From Nonomuraea zeae (GTDB taxonomy: Bacteria > Actinomycetota > Actinomycetes > Streptosporangiales > Streptosporangiaceae), in the NCBI RefSeq assembly GCF_005889725.1, contig NZ_VCKX01000009.1, positions 40,716 through 104,715 on the forward strand: a stretch of DNA of 64,000 bases. The letters are read 5' to 3'. Below the pieces are notes generated by a model. That model was not told the origin of the DNA, searched no databases, and was given only the letters and a program-made list of their open reading frames with translations. Below, piece after piece: positions 1-7,800 of this stretch (positions within the stretch are counted from its first letter, which is position 1; the number at the start of each line of letters is the position of its first letter). The translations under genes were made by a program, and so were the position numbers.

Positions 1-165
1 ATGTGCCGGTACGCGGAGCTGCGGCGCATGGGCGCCCACACCGCCGATGAGCGCCGGGTGATGCTGGAGCTGCACCGGGAGCGGGTCAGGTCCAGGATCG
101 ACGAGCTCACCCAGGATCTGAAGGTACTGGACTACAAGATCGACACTTACAAGGGGCAGGCATGA
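1..165 (+). CDS. MerR-family transcriptional regulator, C-terminal fragment
   Basis: The first 54 codons encode the tail of a regulator whose start lies left of the window. The segment [10 protein letters not shown] followed by [19 protein letters not shown] and YKIDTYKGQ is the usual end of the MerR effector/dimerisation helix (long antiparallel coiled coil, closing on Y-K-G). The ATG at position 1 is probably an internal Met. Its stop overlaps the start of the aldo/keto reductase (ATGA at 162-165), so the two are translationally coupled. MerR-plus-AKR pairs are common in actinobacteria and suggest the regulator controls the reductase, which is inferred. The DNA-binding half is not visible. 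Confidence 0.8.
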   Translation: MCRYAELRRMGAHTADERRVMLELHRERVRSRIDELTQDLKVLDYKIDTYKGQA

Positions 166-1136
166 ACACGCGCGCACTCGGAACCGGCGGCCCGCAGGTC
201 TCCGCGCTCGGCCTCGGCTGCATGGGGATGTCGGAGTTCTACGGGCCGGGCGACGAGAAGGAGTCGATCGCGGTCATCCACCGCGCGCTCGACCTCGGCG
301 TCAACTTCCTGGACACCGCCGACACCTACGGCAAGGGCGCTAACGAGGAGCTGGTCGGCCGGGCCATCAAGGACCGGCGCGACGAGGTGGTGCTGGCCAC
401 CAAGTTCGGCATCAAGCGGGAGGGCACGAGCAGGACGGTCGAGAACAGCCCCGAGTACATCAGGGCGGCCTGCGACGCGTCGCTGCGGCGCCTCGGCCTC
501 GACCACATCGACCTTTACTACATGCACCGCCGCAACCGGGAAGTCCCGATCGAGGAGTCGGTCGGCGCCATGGCCGAGCTGGTCCAGCAGGGCAAGGTGC
601 GTCATCTCGGCCTGTCGGAGGTGAGCGCCAAGACGCTGCGCGCGGCGTACGCCGTTCATCCGATCGCCGCCCTGCAGAGCGAATACTCGCTGTTCACCAG
701 GGGCATTGAGGCGGAGATCCTGCCCGCGGCCAGGGAGCTGGGCGTCGCGCTGGTGGCGTACTCGCCGATCAGCCGTGGCTTCCTGACCGGCGCGCTGCCG
801 CCCGCCGACCAGCTCCCCGACGACGACTTCCGCAAGTGGATGCCGCGCAACACCGGCGAGAACGCAGAGCACAACGCCAAGCTGGCGGACGAGGTACGCA
901 AGATCGCCGAGGCGGCCAGCGTCACCGCGGCGCAGCTGTCACTCGCGTGGCTGCTCGCCCAGGGCGACGACATCGTGCCGATCCCCGGCACGAAGCGGCT
1001 GAAGTATCTGGAGGAGAACGCGGCCGCGGCCGGCATCACGCTGAGCGCCGAGCAGCTCGACGCCCTCGCGGCGGCCGTGCCCGCGGACGCGGTGCGCGGC
1101 ACCCGCTACCCCAGCATGTCGGAGATCGAGAACTGA
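162..1136 (+). CDS. Aldo/keto reductase
   Basis: A 324-residue NADPH-dependent aldo/keto reductase of usual length. The N-terminus [16 protein letters not shown] is the family signature. The catalytic tetrad reads D51, Y56, K81 and H122 (DTADTY, ATKFG, YYMHR). The [16 protein letters not shown] stretch near residue 280 is the nucleotide phosphate-binding motif, and the C-terminus GTRYP is typical of the YajO/AKR13-like branch. It is a cytosolic reductase of aldehydes or ketones with unknown substrate. Its start overlaps the upstream MerR stop by four bases. Confidence 0.92.
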   Translation: MNTRALGTGGPQVSALGLGCMGMSEFYGPGDEKESIAVIHRALDLGVNFLDTADTYGKGANEELVGRAIKDRRDEVVLATKFGIKREGTSRTVENSPEYIRAACDASLRRLGLDHIDLYYMHRRNREVPIEESVGAMAELVQQGKVRHLGLSEVSAKTLRAAYAVHPIAALQSEYSLFTRGIEAEILPAARELGVALVAYSPISRGFLTGALPPADQLPDDDFRKWMPRNTGENAEHNAKLADEVRKIAEAASVTAAQLSLAWLLAQGDDIVPIPGTKRLKYLEENAAAAGITLSAEQLDALAAAVPADAVRGTRYPSMSEIEN

Positions 1137-1155
1137 TCGGGGGGCCGGCTCGGGC

Positions 1156-2076
1156 TCAGGGGGCGTCGAAGTAGACGCGGATCGCGGTCGCGCCGGCCCG
1201 GGTGTGGACGCGTACGAGATCGCTTAGCAGGTTGACGATCAGCAGCCCGCGCGAGCCCGCGACGCGCGGGTCCACCGGGCTGCGGCCCACCAGCGGATCA
1301 ACGATGTGACCGGCGTCGCTGACCTCGCACACCAGCCGCCCCTCGGCGGCCCACACCCGGAACGTGCCCGAGCCGCCCCCGTGGTCGAGGCTGTTGGCGC
1401 CCAGCTCGGCCACCGTCAGCCGGATGTCGTCGATCCTGTCGTCGGCGAACCCCAGCTCGGCCGCCCGCCGCGCGGCCAGGTGCCGCACCGCCGACAGGTT
1501 GGTGTGGTCGAAGCGCAGCGAGACGGACTCGCCCGGCTCGCCCAGCGGCCGGTTGTGCCCGTCGACCACCATCTCGGGCGCGTAGCCGGAGCTGTGCCAT
1601 TCGGTGGTGGCGTCCCTGAGCACGGGGTGGGTGCGCTCCGCCTCGGCGAGCACCTCGGTGTCCAGGCGCTCGGCGTCGTACGGGCACAGGATCGTGACGT
1701 GCCGGCCCGCGAACGACAGGTTGATCAGCGCCTCGTGCTGGGCGCAGGCCGGATATTCCGTCGCGGTGCGCCCCGGCCAGATCGGCTCGCCGATGATCCG
1801 CACGTGCTCGCCGGGATGCCGGTCGGCGAAGTCGCGCAGCACGCCGGGAATGATCCGCCCCGGATTGCGGCCCGCCTGCGTCATGTCGAGCATCAGCACC
1901 GCGCCGGCCTCGGCGCCCAGCTCAGCCGCGATCAGGGCCAGATTGCCCGGCGGGACCGCGACCGCGACCGGCTCGTCCGCCGCCAGCCCCGCGCGGACGA
2001 AGGCTGTCGTGGCAGCAACGTATTCCCGCTCTCCCCGGTAGAAGAACGCCGGATGCACGAAAGGTTCTGCCAACAT
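1156..2076 (-). CDS. MEDS-domain sensor with RsbW-like ATPase (anti-sigma type)
   Basis: About 306 residues in two parts. The N-terminal ~160 residues (HPAFFYRGEREYVAATTAFVR, then IGEPIWPGRT and CPYD) match the MEDS/DcmR sensory domain. The C-terminal ~125 residues form a GHKL ATPase of the RsbW/anti-sigma type: N-box TVAELGANSLDHGG, G1 box VSDAGHIVDP and G2-like GSRGLLIVNLLSD. Proteins of this design are annotated RsbA-like and are thought to modulate stress sigma factors through serine kinase activity. I place the start at the ATG at 2076 rather than the adjoining GTG at 2079. It is convergent with the aldo/keto reductase (19-nt gap). The partner sigma or antagonist is not in the window. 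Confidence 0.85.
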   Translation of the reverse strand: MLAEPFVHPAFFYRGEREYVAATTAFVRAGLAADEPVAVAVPPGNLALIAAELGAEAGAVLMLDMTQAGRNPGRIIPGVLRDFADRHPGEHVRIIGEPIWPGRTATEYPACAQHEALINLSFAGRHVTILCPYDAERLDTEVLAEAERTHPVLRDATTEWHSSGYAPEMVVDGHNRPLGEPGESVSLRFDHTNLSAVRHLAARRAAELGFADDRIDDIRLTVAELGANSLDHGGGSGTFRVWAAEGRLVCEVSDAGHIVDPLVGRSPVDPRVAGSRGLLIVNLLSDLVRVHTRAGATAIRVYFDAP

Positions 2077-2247
2077 CACGCCTCACGCTACCCAAGGATG
2101 AGGAGTTCATGGCAATCCGTTGGGTACCTAATACGTTGTGAAGAGAGTCCAGGTCATCCGCCGTCCCAGGCCCCGGCCCACGCCCTCGTCCCTCGACCTT
2201 CGCACGCCCTCCGGCCGTCCTCTCCCGTTCTGAGACCAGTCAGCCAC

Positions 2248-2253
2248 TATGCT
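2248..2253 (+). promoter_or_regulatory. -10 box giving a probable leaderless mRNA
   Basis: TATGCT sits six bases before the ATG at 2260, so the expected transcription start falls on or next to the start codon. No Shine-Dalgarno is present, which fits a leaderless transcript. No convincing -35 hexamer is visible. Confidence 0.5.
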
Positions 2254-2259
2254 CAGGAC

Positions 2260-2811
2260 ATGTCGGAATTGCAGATGCGGGTCTCCGACGAGGACCGTGA
2301 GCGCACCGCACAGCAGCTTCAGCTCGCATTCACCGAAGGCCGTCTCACCCATCTCGAGCTCGAGGACCGCCTTGAGATCGCCCTGACGGCGAAGACCTAC
2401 GGCGATCTGCTCGGCCTGATCACCGACCTCCCCGTCGAACAGCCCGTTGACGACGTGGTCACCCTGGAGTCGAAGAACGGTCACCTCAAGCGTTCCGGCG
2501 ACTGGGCGGTCCCACGCCGGCTGCGGGTGAGCTCCAAGTACGGCAGCGTCGAGCTGGACCTGTCCGAGGCCGTCATCACGCATCCGGTCGTGGACATCGA
2601 GCTCGACCTCACCTACGGCTCAGCCAAGATCGTCCTGCCAGAGGGCGGGGTGGCGAACCTGGACGCGTTCCAGACCGACTGGGGCAACACCGCGACCTCG
2701 GACGTGCCGAGCAGGCAGCGTCCGGGCGCGGTGTACGTGGTGGTCAGCGGCCGGGCCAAATATGGCGGGCTGAGTGTTCGCTATCCGCGTAAACGCTGGT
2801 TCACCCACTGA
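2260..2811 (+). CDS. DUF1707 domain protein
   Basis: A 183-residue protein. The N-terminal MRVSDEDRERTAQQLQLAFTEGRLTHLELEDRLEIALTAKTYGDLLGLITDLP is the DUF1707 module, an actinobacterial helical domain of unknown function with the conserved GRLtxxEfeeRl pattern. The remaining ~120 residues are beta-rich (VSSKYGSVELDLSEAVI, IELDLTYGSAKIVLPEG) and resemble the LiaF/DUF2154-type C-terminal repeats seen in cell-envelope stress proteins. There is no signal peptide or TM segment, so it is probably cytosolic. The last 31 bases overlap the 3' end of the convergent Rieske gene. The start is set by the domain boundary and the -10 box. Confidence 0.85.
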   Translation: MSELQMRVSDEDRERTAQQLQLAFTEGRLTHLELEDRLEIALTAKTYGDLLGLITDLPVEQPVDDVVTLESKNGHLKRSGDWAVPRRLRVSSKYGSVELDLSEAVITHPVVDIELDLTYGSAKIVLPEGGVANLDAFQTDWGNTATSDVPSRQRPGAVYVVVSGRAKYGGLSVRYPRKRWFTH

Positions 2812-3893
2812 TGGAAGATCGAGATGTGGTGCTCGCTCGGCACGAGCACCCCGCCGTCCCGGTACGCCCGTGACGACATGCCGGGCTGCGTCCGCTCGCA
2901 GGCGTCGAAGTCCTGCTCGTTGACCCGGTGGAACAGCTCGACCGACGACGACAGATCCGCTCCCGAGGCCACCACGTCGGGGTGGTAGAGCCAGTCGCAC
3001 TCGACGATCGTCCGGTCGGCGGCCATGGGTGACATCCGGTGCAGGATCACGTGGTCGGGCACCAGGTTGACGAAGACCTGCGGCTTGACGGTGATCGCGT
3101 AGTAGCGGCGGTCCTGGTCCTGCGACACGTCGGGCAGCTTGGCGAACCCGGGGCCGCCGTCCACGGTGAAGCCCTCGGCCCGCTCGGCGAACTCGGCGCC
3201 GTGGCCCACGTAGTACTGGGCCGCGTAGCCGCCGGCGAACTCCGGCAGGACCGCGGTCAGCTCCGGGTGGATCGTGGCGCAGTGGTAGCACTCCATGAAG
3301 TTCTCGACGATGAGCTTCCAGTTGGCCCGGACGTCGTAGACGATCCTGCGGCCGAGCGCGAGCTTGTCCACGTGGTAGCGCTCGATGGCGGCGGGGTCGC
3401 CCAGCCGTTCGGTGGCCGCGTACGTCACCGTCTCCTCGAACGAGGGCGGCTCCGCGGCCAGGCAGACCCATGCGTACCCGAGCCATTCGCGCAGGTGGAC
3501 GGGGACCAGGCCGTACTCGACGCGGTCGATGTCCGGCATTTTCGCCAGGTTGGGGGCGGCGGCGAGCCGGCCGTCGAGGTCGTAGGACCAGGCGTGATAG
3601 GCGCATCTGATCGTCCGCTTGACCTCTCCCCCGGCCTCCACGCACAGGCGGGCGCCGCGGTGCCGGCAGACGTTGAGGAAGGCGCGCAGCCGGTCGTCGC
3701 GGCCGCGTACGACGAGCACGCTCTCCCTGCCGACCTGCACCGTCCTGAACACGCCCGGTTTCGGCAGGTCCTCGGCCCTGACCGCGCAGAACCAGAGGGC
3801 TTCGAAGATCTTGGCCTGCTCCTCCGCGAACACCTCGGGGTCGGTGTAGGAGCGGCCGGGAAGCGTGGAGATCAAGCTCGACGTGGTGGTCAA
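2781..3893 (-). CDS. Rieske non-haem iron oxygenase, alpha subunit
   Basis: A 370-residue ring-hydroxylating or demethylating oxygenase. The Rieske [2Fe-2S] ligands are C76-x-H78 (CRHRGARLC) and C97-x2-H100 (CAYHAW). The mononuclear iron site lies in NFMECYHCATIHPEL with H204 and H209. Length and the VENFMECYHC motif resemble GbcA-type quaternary-amine oxygenases as well as aromatic dioxygenases, so the substrate stays open. The start is TTG at 3893, supported by AAGGGGTG nine bases upstream. It lies 63 bases downstream of the FAD monooxygenase on the same strand and probably shares its operon. No ferredoxin or reductase gene is adjacent. Confidence 0.88.
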   Translation of the reverse strand: MTTTSSLISTLPGRSYTDPEVFAEEQAKIFEALWFCAVRAEDLPKPGVFRTVQVGRESVLVVRGRDDRLRAFLNVCRHRGARLCVEAGGEVKRTIRCAYHAWSYDLDGRLAAAPNLAKMPDIDRVEYGLVPVHLREWLGYAWVCLAAEPPSFEETVTYAATERLGDPAAIERYHVDKLALGRRIVYDVRANWKLIVENFMECYHCATIHPELTAVLPEFAGGYAAQYYVGHGAEFAERAEGFTVDGGPGFAKLPDVSQDQDRRYYAITVKPQVFVNLVPDHVILHRMSPMAADRTIVECDWLYHPDVVASGADLSSSVELFHRVNEQDFDACERTQPGMSSRAYRDGGVLVPSEHHISIFHQWVNQRLRG

Positions 3894-3907
3894 CCGACAC
3901 CCCTTGT

Positions 3908-3920
3908 TGCGTATTACGCA
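3908..3920. promoter_or_regulatory. Inverted repeat (operator candidate) before the Rieske gene
   Basis: TGCGTATTACGCA is a perfect inverted repeat (6-bp arms, one central base) 15 bases upstream of the Rieske start codon, in the gap after the FAD monooxygenase. It looks like a dimer-binding operator. The TetR regulator at 5099 is the obvious but unproven candidate. Confidence 0.45.
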
Positions 3921-3956
3921 GCGAGTTGCCCTATATGCGACATCGTCAGACGGCCT

Positions 3957-5048
3957 TCAGGAGACTGTCAAGAGGTAGTTGCTGGCCCGGCGCAGAAACG
4001 CCGTGTACCACCCGGTCACGAGCCGGTCGGGAAGCAGTCCCGCGAGGGGGCGCTGCATGTCGGTCATCTCCGTCGCCGCCAGCCTGGCGGGCCTGCGCAC
4101 CACCTTCGACCGGGCCCGCTCGTACGCGCGCAGGTCACCGATCGAGCGGGCCAGCAGCCAGGCGTCCTCCAGTGCCTGGTTCGCGCCCTGGGCCATGGTC
4201 GGCGGCATGGTGTGCGCGGAGTCGCCGGCCAGCGTGGTCGGCCCCTTGCCCCAGACGGCGGGGATCGGCTGGCGGTGGTGGGGGAAGAAGTCGATGTCCG
4301 TGATCGTGTCCAGGATGCCGGGCACCGGCTCGACCCAGCCGCCGAAGCGCTCGCGCAGCCGCTCCACCACGTGCCGGTCGTCGGCCCAGAGGGGCTTGCC
4401 GGGGGCCGACCTGACGTCGAACCACCACAGCAGCCGGCCCTCGCCCGCCGGGATCAGCCCGCACAGGCCCTGCCCGCCGGCGATCATCACCGCCCTGCGC
4501 GCCTCGGTCAGCGAGGTGGGCAGGGTGGTGAACCCCTGCCAGGTGACCCAGTTGCTCAGCCGCGCGGTGTCGTTCCCCCACAGCGCCGTCCGCACCACGG
4601 AACGGCGTCCGTCGGCGCCCACCAGCACGTCGCCGCGCACCGTGCGCCCGCCGGCCGGCCGCGCCTCGGCCCGCTCGGGCACCACGTGCTCCACCCGAGC
4701 GCCGTAGGTCACCGGCACGCCTTCGGCGAGCAGCTTGACCAGCTCGCTGCGGGCCAGGTGGACGACCGGGTGGCCGTAGCGGCGCTCGGCCACCGTCAGG
4801 TCCATGGTGAGCAGCCGCCGCCCGTCGCCGGCCCACGACTCCAGGGTCTCCAGCCGGCGCCCGATCCCGGTGTAGTCGACCTTGAGCTCCTTGAGTATGG
4901 CCGTGCTGCCGGGCCAGAGCGAGACGGAGCCGCCCGCCGTGCGCAGCTCGGGCGACTCCTCGTAGACCTCCACCTCGTGACCCGCCATGAGCAGGCCGCG
5001 CGCCAGGGCGAGCCCCGCGACGCCCGCACCGACGATGATTACCCTCAT
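3957..5048 (-). CDS. FAD-dependent monooxygenase
   Basis: A 363-residue class A flavoprotein monooxygenase. The N-terminal Rossmann motif is GAGVAG (residues 7-12) followed by an acidic E at the end of the second strand (VEVYEE). The middle DG motif is VGADGRRSVVR and the late GD motif is LAGDSAHTMPPTMAQGANQALEDA, which binds the FAD ribityl and pyrophosphate. Such enzymes hydroxylate aromatic or polyketide-type substrates with NAD(P)H and O2. ATG at 5048 has AGGGGT seven bases upstream. It is divergent from a TetR gene with a 50-bp shared control region and co-directional with the Rieske gene. The pair suggests a small inducible catabolic or detoxifying module. Confidence 0.9.
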   Translation of the reverse strand: MRVIIVGAGVAGLALARGLLMAGHEVEVYEESPELRTAGGSVSLWPGSTAILKELKVDYTGIGRRLETLESWAGDGRRLLTMDLTVAERRYGHPVVHLARSELVKLLAEGVPVTYGARVEHVVPERAEARPAGGRTVRGDVLVGADGRRSVVRTALWGNDTARLSNWVTWQGFTTLPTSLTEARRAVMIAGGQGLCGLIPAGEGRLLWWFDVRSAPGKPLWADDRHVVERLRERFGGWVEPVPGILDTITDIDFFPHHRQPIPAVWGKGPTTLAGDSAHTMPPTMAQGANQALEDAWLLARSIGDLRAYERARSKVVRRPARLAATEMTDMQRPLAGLLPDRLVTGWYTAFLRRASNYLLTVS

Positions 5049-5080
5049 AACGACCCCTGTTTATGAGACTCGAAATATCA

Positions 5081-5095
5081 GATACGAGGAGTATC
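5081..5095. promoter_or_regulatory. TetR-type operator candidate between monooxygenase and regulator
   Basis: GATACGAGGAGTATC is a perfect inverted repeat (GATAC arms, five central bases) in the divergent promoter region. Its centre contains the GAGGAG ribosome-binding site of the TetR gene, so repressor binding could block both divergent promoters. The palindrome is seen; the role is inferred. Confidence 0.55.
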
Positions 5096-5098
5096 ACA

Positions 5099-5662
5099 AT
5101 GTCTGCGCGCGGTCGTAAACCCGACCCCACGGTCGACCACCGCATCAGGCAGGCCGCGACCGGGCTGGTGCTCTCCCACGGCCTCGACTTCACCATGGAC
5201 GACGTCGCCGCGGCGGCAGGTGTGGGCAGGGCGAGCGTGTTCCGGCGTTACGCCACCAAACGCGACATGCTTCTCGAAACCATCGCCGGCCTCATGAACA
5301 CCTACGTCGCCATCCCCGACACCGGCTCGCTCGAAGGAGACCTGCGGGTCGTCGTCACCGACACACTCGCCCTCTGGCGGCTGCCCGGCGTGTCCCGCGT
5401 GGCCAAGCAGGTCTACGGCGAGGCGGGACGGGACCCCGCGGTCGCCGAGATCATCAAGACCGGCATGCGGACCAGGATGGAACGGTCATGGGTGGTCTAC
5501 GAGCGCGCCATCGAGCGCGGCGAGCTGCCGCCGAACGCGGACCTGTGGCTGCTCACGGACATGTTCGCGGGGCTGACGGCGTACCGGGGGCTCCTGGATC
5601 TTCCGCTGCCCGATCCGGCGGAGATCGTGCAGGTCCTTCTGCATGGCTTTACACCGGCTTGA
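5099..5662 (+). CDS. TetR/AcrR-family regulator
   Basis: A 187-residue regulator. The N-terminal helix-turn-helix (residues ~13-57) reads RQAATGLVLSHGLDFTMDDVAAAAGVGRASVFRRYATKRDML, the standard TetR signature, followed by an all-helical ligand-binding domain. I choose ATG at 5099, with GAGGAG seven bases upstream, over the upstream in-frame ATG at 5063, which lacks a Shine-Dalgarno and would run through the palindrome. Divergent placement suggests it represses the monooxygenase/Rieske pair and itself. Confidence 0.9.
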   Translation: MSARGRKPDPTVDHRIRQAATGLVLSHGLDFTMDDVAAAAGVGRASVFRRYATKRDMLLETIAGLMNTYVAIPDTGSLEGDLRVVVTDTLALWRLPGVSRVAKQVYGEAGRDPAVAEIIKTGMRTRMERSWVVYERAIERGELPPNADLWLLTDMFAGLTAYRGLLDLPLPDPAEIVQVLLHGFTPA

Positions 5663-5716
5663 TACCAATGGTGTTACTGGGGTGCAAGCAACGGTCAAGT
5701 CCTGGTCCATACTGTT

Positions 5717-5756
5717 CCCTTCGTTCGCGAAAACCTACGAAGAAACCAACGAAGGG
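5717..5756 (+). promoter_or_regulatory. Inverted repeat that masks the lipoprotein ribosome-binding site
   Basis: CCCTTCGTT at 5717-5725 is the exact reverse complement of AACGAAGGG at 5748-5756, and the right arm contains the Shine-Dalgarno of the gene starting at 5764. The left arm can also pair with ACGAAG at 5737-5742, giving two exclusive foldings, and the left part holds the palindrome TTCGCGAA (5724-5731). A possible -10 (TACTGT, 5710-5715) would start transcription inside the left arm, so it may equally be a protein-binding site. Confidence 0.35.
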
Positions 5757-5763
5757 CACGGAA

Positions 5764-6138
5764 ATGACACCCCCTCGTCGTCGCTTGGCCGTCGCGGCCG
5801 CGACGCTTACCCTTGCCGTCCTCACCACCGCCTGCGGTGCCCTGGGCCAGGCCGTTGACTGCAACAGTGCCGCCACCGAGGCCAGCAAGATCATGACTGA
5901 CTGGAGCTCGGAGGTCACCAAGAACGCCGCGGACACCAAGGCCATCGGGACGGCCTCCAAGACCGCCGCGGACAAGACCAAGGAGCTGGCGGGCAAGTAC
6001 GACGGTGAGGTCGCCGCCGCCCTGAACGAGCTGGCCGGCGGGTTCGAGACCATGGAGAAGGGTGACCTCGCGGGCGTCTCCGAGTTCACCGGCAAGATGA
6101 ACGGTTTCAGCACCAAGATCACCGCCGCCTGCACCTGA
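5764..6138 (+). CDS. Small putative lipoprotein
   Basis: A 124-residue protein. Residues 1-21 form a lipoprotein signal peptide: basic RRR start, hydrophobic stretch LAVAAATLTLAVL and lipobox TTAC with the modified Cys followed by G. The mature part is Lys/Ala/Thr-rich and predicted helical (repeated DKTKELAGKYDGEVAAALNEL), ending in a Cys. No enzyme motif is seen and no known family is recognised. ATG at 5764 has GAAGGG seven bases upstream. It would be anchored to the outer face of the membrane. A monocistronic unit between the TetR gene and the DUF2079 gene is likely. Confidence 0.75.
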   Translation: MTPPRRRLAVAAATLTLAVLTTACGALGQAVDCNSAATEASKIMTDWSSEVTKNAADTKAIGTASKTAADKTKELAGKYDGEVAAALNELAGGFETMEKGDLAGVSEFTGKMNGFSTKITAACT

Positions 6139-6146
6139 TGAGGCTC

Positions 6147-6192
6147 GCGGTCGCCGCACCTCCTGTGGGGGGCAGGCAGGCGCGGCGGCCGC
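6147..6192 (+). terminator. GC-rich hairpin after the lipoprotein gene
   Basis: GCGGTCGCCGC (6147-6157) pairs with GCGGCGGCCGC (6182-6192) with one G-T wobble around a 24-nt loop. It lies between the lipoprotein stop and the next start. There is no T-run, so this is only a candidate. Confidence 0.3.
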
Positions 6193-6229
6193 GTCACGTT
6201 CGGGCGGAATCGTTCTAGTCTTGCTGCCC

Positions 6230-7702
6230 GTGACCGGTGACACTCTGGCGGCGCGACCGGGGGCGAGCGCCGCCTCCCCTTCCATCCGGAGGCGTATCCT
6301 TTCCGGCCACCGTGCGGGCGTGGGCGCAATCGCGCTGCTCGCCGCGGTGGCCTACGGGGTGCTGGGGCTGGTCAAGCTGGCCACCTTCCGCGCCACCACG
6401 TTCGACCTGGTCATCGTGGACCAGGCGGTGCGCAACTACGCGGCCCTGCGGCCGCCGTACATCCCGGTGCTGGGCATGTTCCACGGGCGCGGCATGGACT
6501 ACGTCCAGCTCGCCGACCACTTCTCGCCCATCTACGCGCTGCTCGCGCCGTTCTACTGGGTGCACGACGGCCCCGAGACGCTGATCGTCGCGCAGGCGCT
6601 GCTGCTCGCCGCCGCGATCCCCTTCATCTGGCTGTTCACCAGGCGCGTGCTGGGACTGGCGCCCGCCTACCTGGTCTGCGCGGCGTACGCGCTGGCCTGG
6701 CCCGTCGCGCAGGCGGCCGCGTTCGACGTGCACGAGGTCATGTTCGTCCCGCTGCTCACCGCGATCATGATCGAGCGCTACCACGCGAGCCGCGTGCTCC
6801 CCGCCGGCCTGGCGATGTTCGCGCTCCTCCTGGTCAAGGAGGACATGGGGCTCATGGTGATCGGTGCGGGGCTGTGCCTGTTCGTCATGGGCGACCGGCT
6901 GCGCGGCGTGCTCAGCGTGGCCTTCGGCGCCGGCGGCGTGCTGCTCGTCCGGGGGCTGCTGATCACGTTCTTCGGCGGCGACTCCCAGGACTTCTGGGCC
7001 TACGGCCATCTCGGGCCCGACATACCCGGCGCGGTCATGGCGCTGCTGCGCGACCCGATCGCCGGCGTCCTGCTGCCCTTCAGCGAGGAGGCCAAGGTCG
7101 ACACGCTGTTCCTGCTCGTGTGGCCGACGCTGCTGCTGTGCCTGCTCTCGCCGCTGTCGCTGGTGGCGCTGCCGCACGTGCTCGAACGCATGCTGTCCGA
7201 CCGCGCCCAGTGGTGGCAGGCCGACTTCCAGTACAGCGCGTTCACCGTGGTGATCCTGCTCTGCGCCGGCGTGGACGGGTTGGCCAGGCTCCTGCGCCTG
7301 CTCAAGCGATCGGACGACGCCTCGCTCAAGCTGGCCTGGTCGGCGGCGGCCTGCGTGGTGGCGCTCACGCTGGTCCCGAAATTTGCTTTGGACCAGCTCT
7401 ACCATCCCGCCTTCTACAAGGAGCCCAAGGCGGTGGCGGCGGCCGAGGCGGTCAGCAGGGTCCCGGCGGGGGTGACCGTCGAGGCCGTCAACTCGGTCGG
7501 GCCGGCGCTCACCGCCAAGGCCACCGTCCTGCTGTGGAGCGGCCAGTCGAAGGGCGCGCCGTGGGTGGTGGCCGACACGACGCGGTGGGAGTTCCCCTTC
7601 GGCTCGCCGGAGGAGCAGCTCGCCGAGGTGAACGAGCTCCAGGGGCAGGGGTACGTCAAGGTCTTCGAGCGGGACGGGTACGTGGTGCTGCGCAGGAGCT
7701 GA
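6230..7702 (+). CDS. DUF2079 multi-pass membrane protein
   Basis: About 490 residues with roughly ten hydrophobic segments. FDLVIVDQAVRNYA, the HFSPIYALLAPFYWV stretch and the DVHEVMFVPLL segment are hallmarks of DUF2079, a family of polytopic proteins distantly like GT-C glycosyltransferases, with function unknown. The acidic and His residues in the first outside loop (DLVIVDQ, ADHFSP) and the HE pair (DVHEV) are the likely active-site face. I take GTG at 6230, since the upstream TTG at 6221 is less likely. It sits beside a GT4, a PIG-L deacetylase and a flippase-like gene, which supports a glycoconjugate role by context only. Confidence 0.82.
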   Translation: MTGDTLAARPGASAASPSIRRRILSGHRAGVGAIALLAAVAYGVLGLVKLATFRATTFDLVIVDQAVRNYAALRPPYIPVLGMFHGRGMDYVQLADHFSPIYALLAPFYWVHDGPETLIVAQALLLAAAIPFIWLFTRRVLGLAPAYLVCAAYALAWPVAQAAAFDVHEVMFVPLLTAIMIERYHASRVLPAGLAMFALLLVKEDMGLMVIGAGLCLFVMGDRLRGVLSVAFGAGGVLLVRGLLITFFGGDSQDFWAYGHLGPDIPGAVMALLRDPIAGVLLPFSEEAKVDTLFLLVWPTLLLCLLSPLSLVALPHVLERMLSDRAQWWQADFQYSAFTVVILLCAGVDGLARLLRLLKRSDDASLKLAWSAAACVVALTLVPKFALDQLYHPAFYKEPKAVAAAEAVSRVPAGVTVEAVNSVGPALTAKATVLLWSGQSKGAPWVVADTTRWEFPFGSPEEQLAEVNELQGQGYVKVFERDGYVVLRRS

Positions 7703-7709
7703 GCGGCCC

Positions 7710-7794
7710 GCTCCTTTGCGAGCGACCCGCACGGCCGTTCCTTTGTGAGCGACCCGCGCGGCCGCCCGCTCCTTTGTGAGTGGCCGGGCCGACC
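7710..7794. repeat. Three tandem ~28-bp repeats between convergent genes
   Basis: Units beginning at about 7710, 7737 and 7768 share the core CTCCTTTGTGAG (first copy CTCCTTTGCGAG, second TTCCTTTGTGAG) followed by a GC-rich tail such as CGACCCGCGCGGCC. In the first unit GCTC and GAGC can form a short hairpin. The array fills almost all of the 98-bp gap between the stop codons at 7702 and 7801 and could act as a bidirectional terminator. Confidence 0.6.
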
Positions 7795-7800
7795 GCTCGC

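Noticed and set aside
3039..5066. A 675-codon plus-strand frame opposite the oxygenase genes
   Set aside because: The opposite strand codes for intact Rieske and FAD motifs; this frame is a codon-bias shadow.
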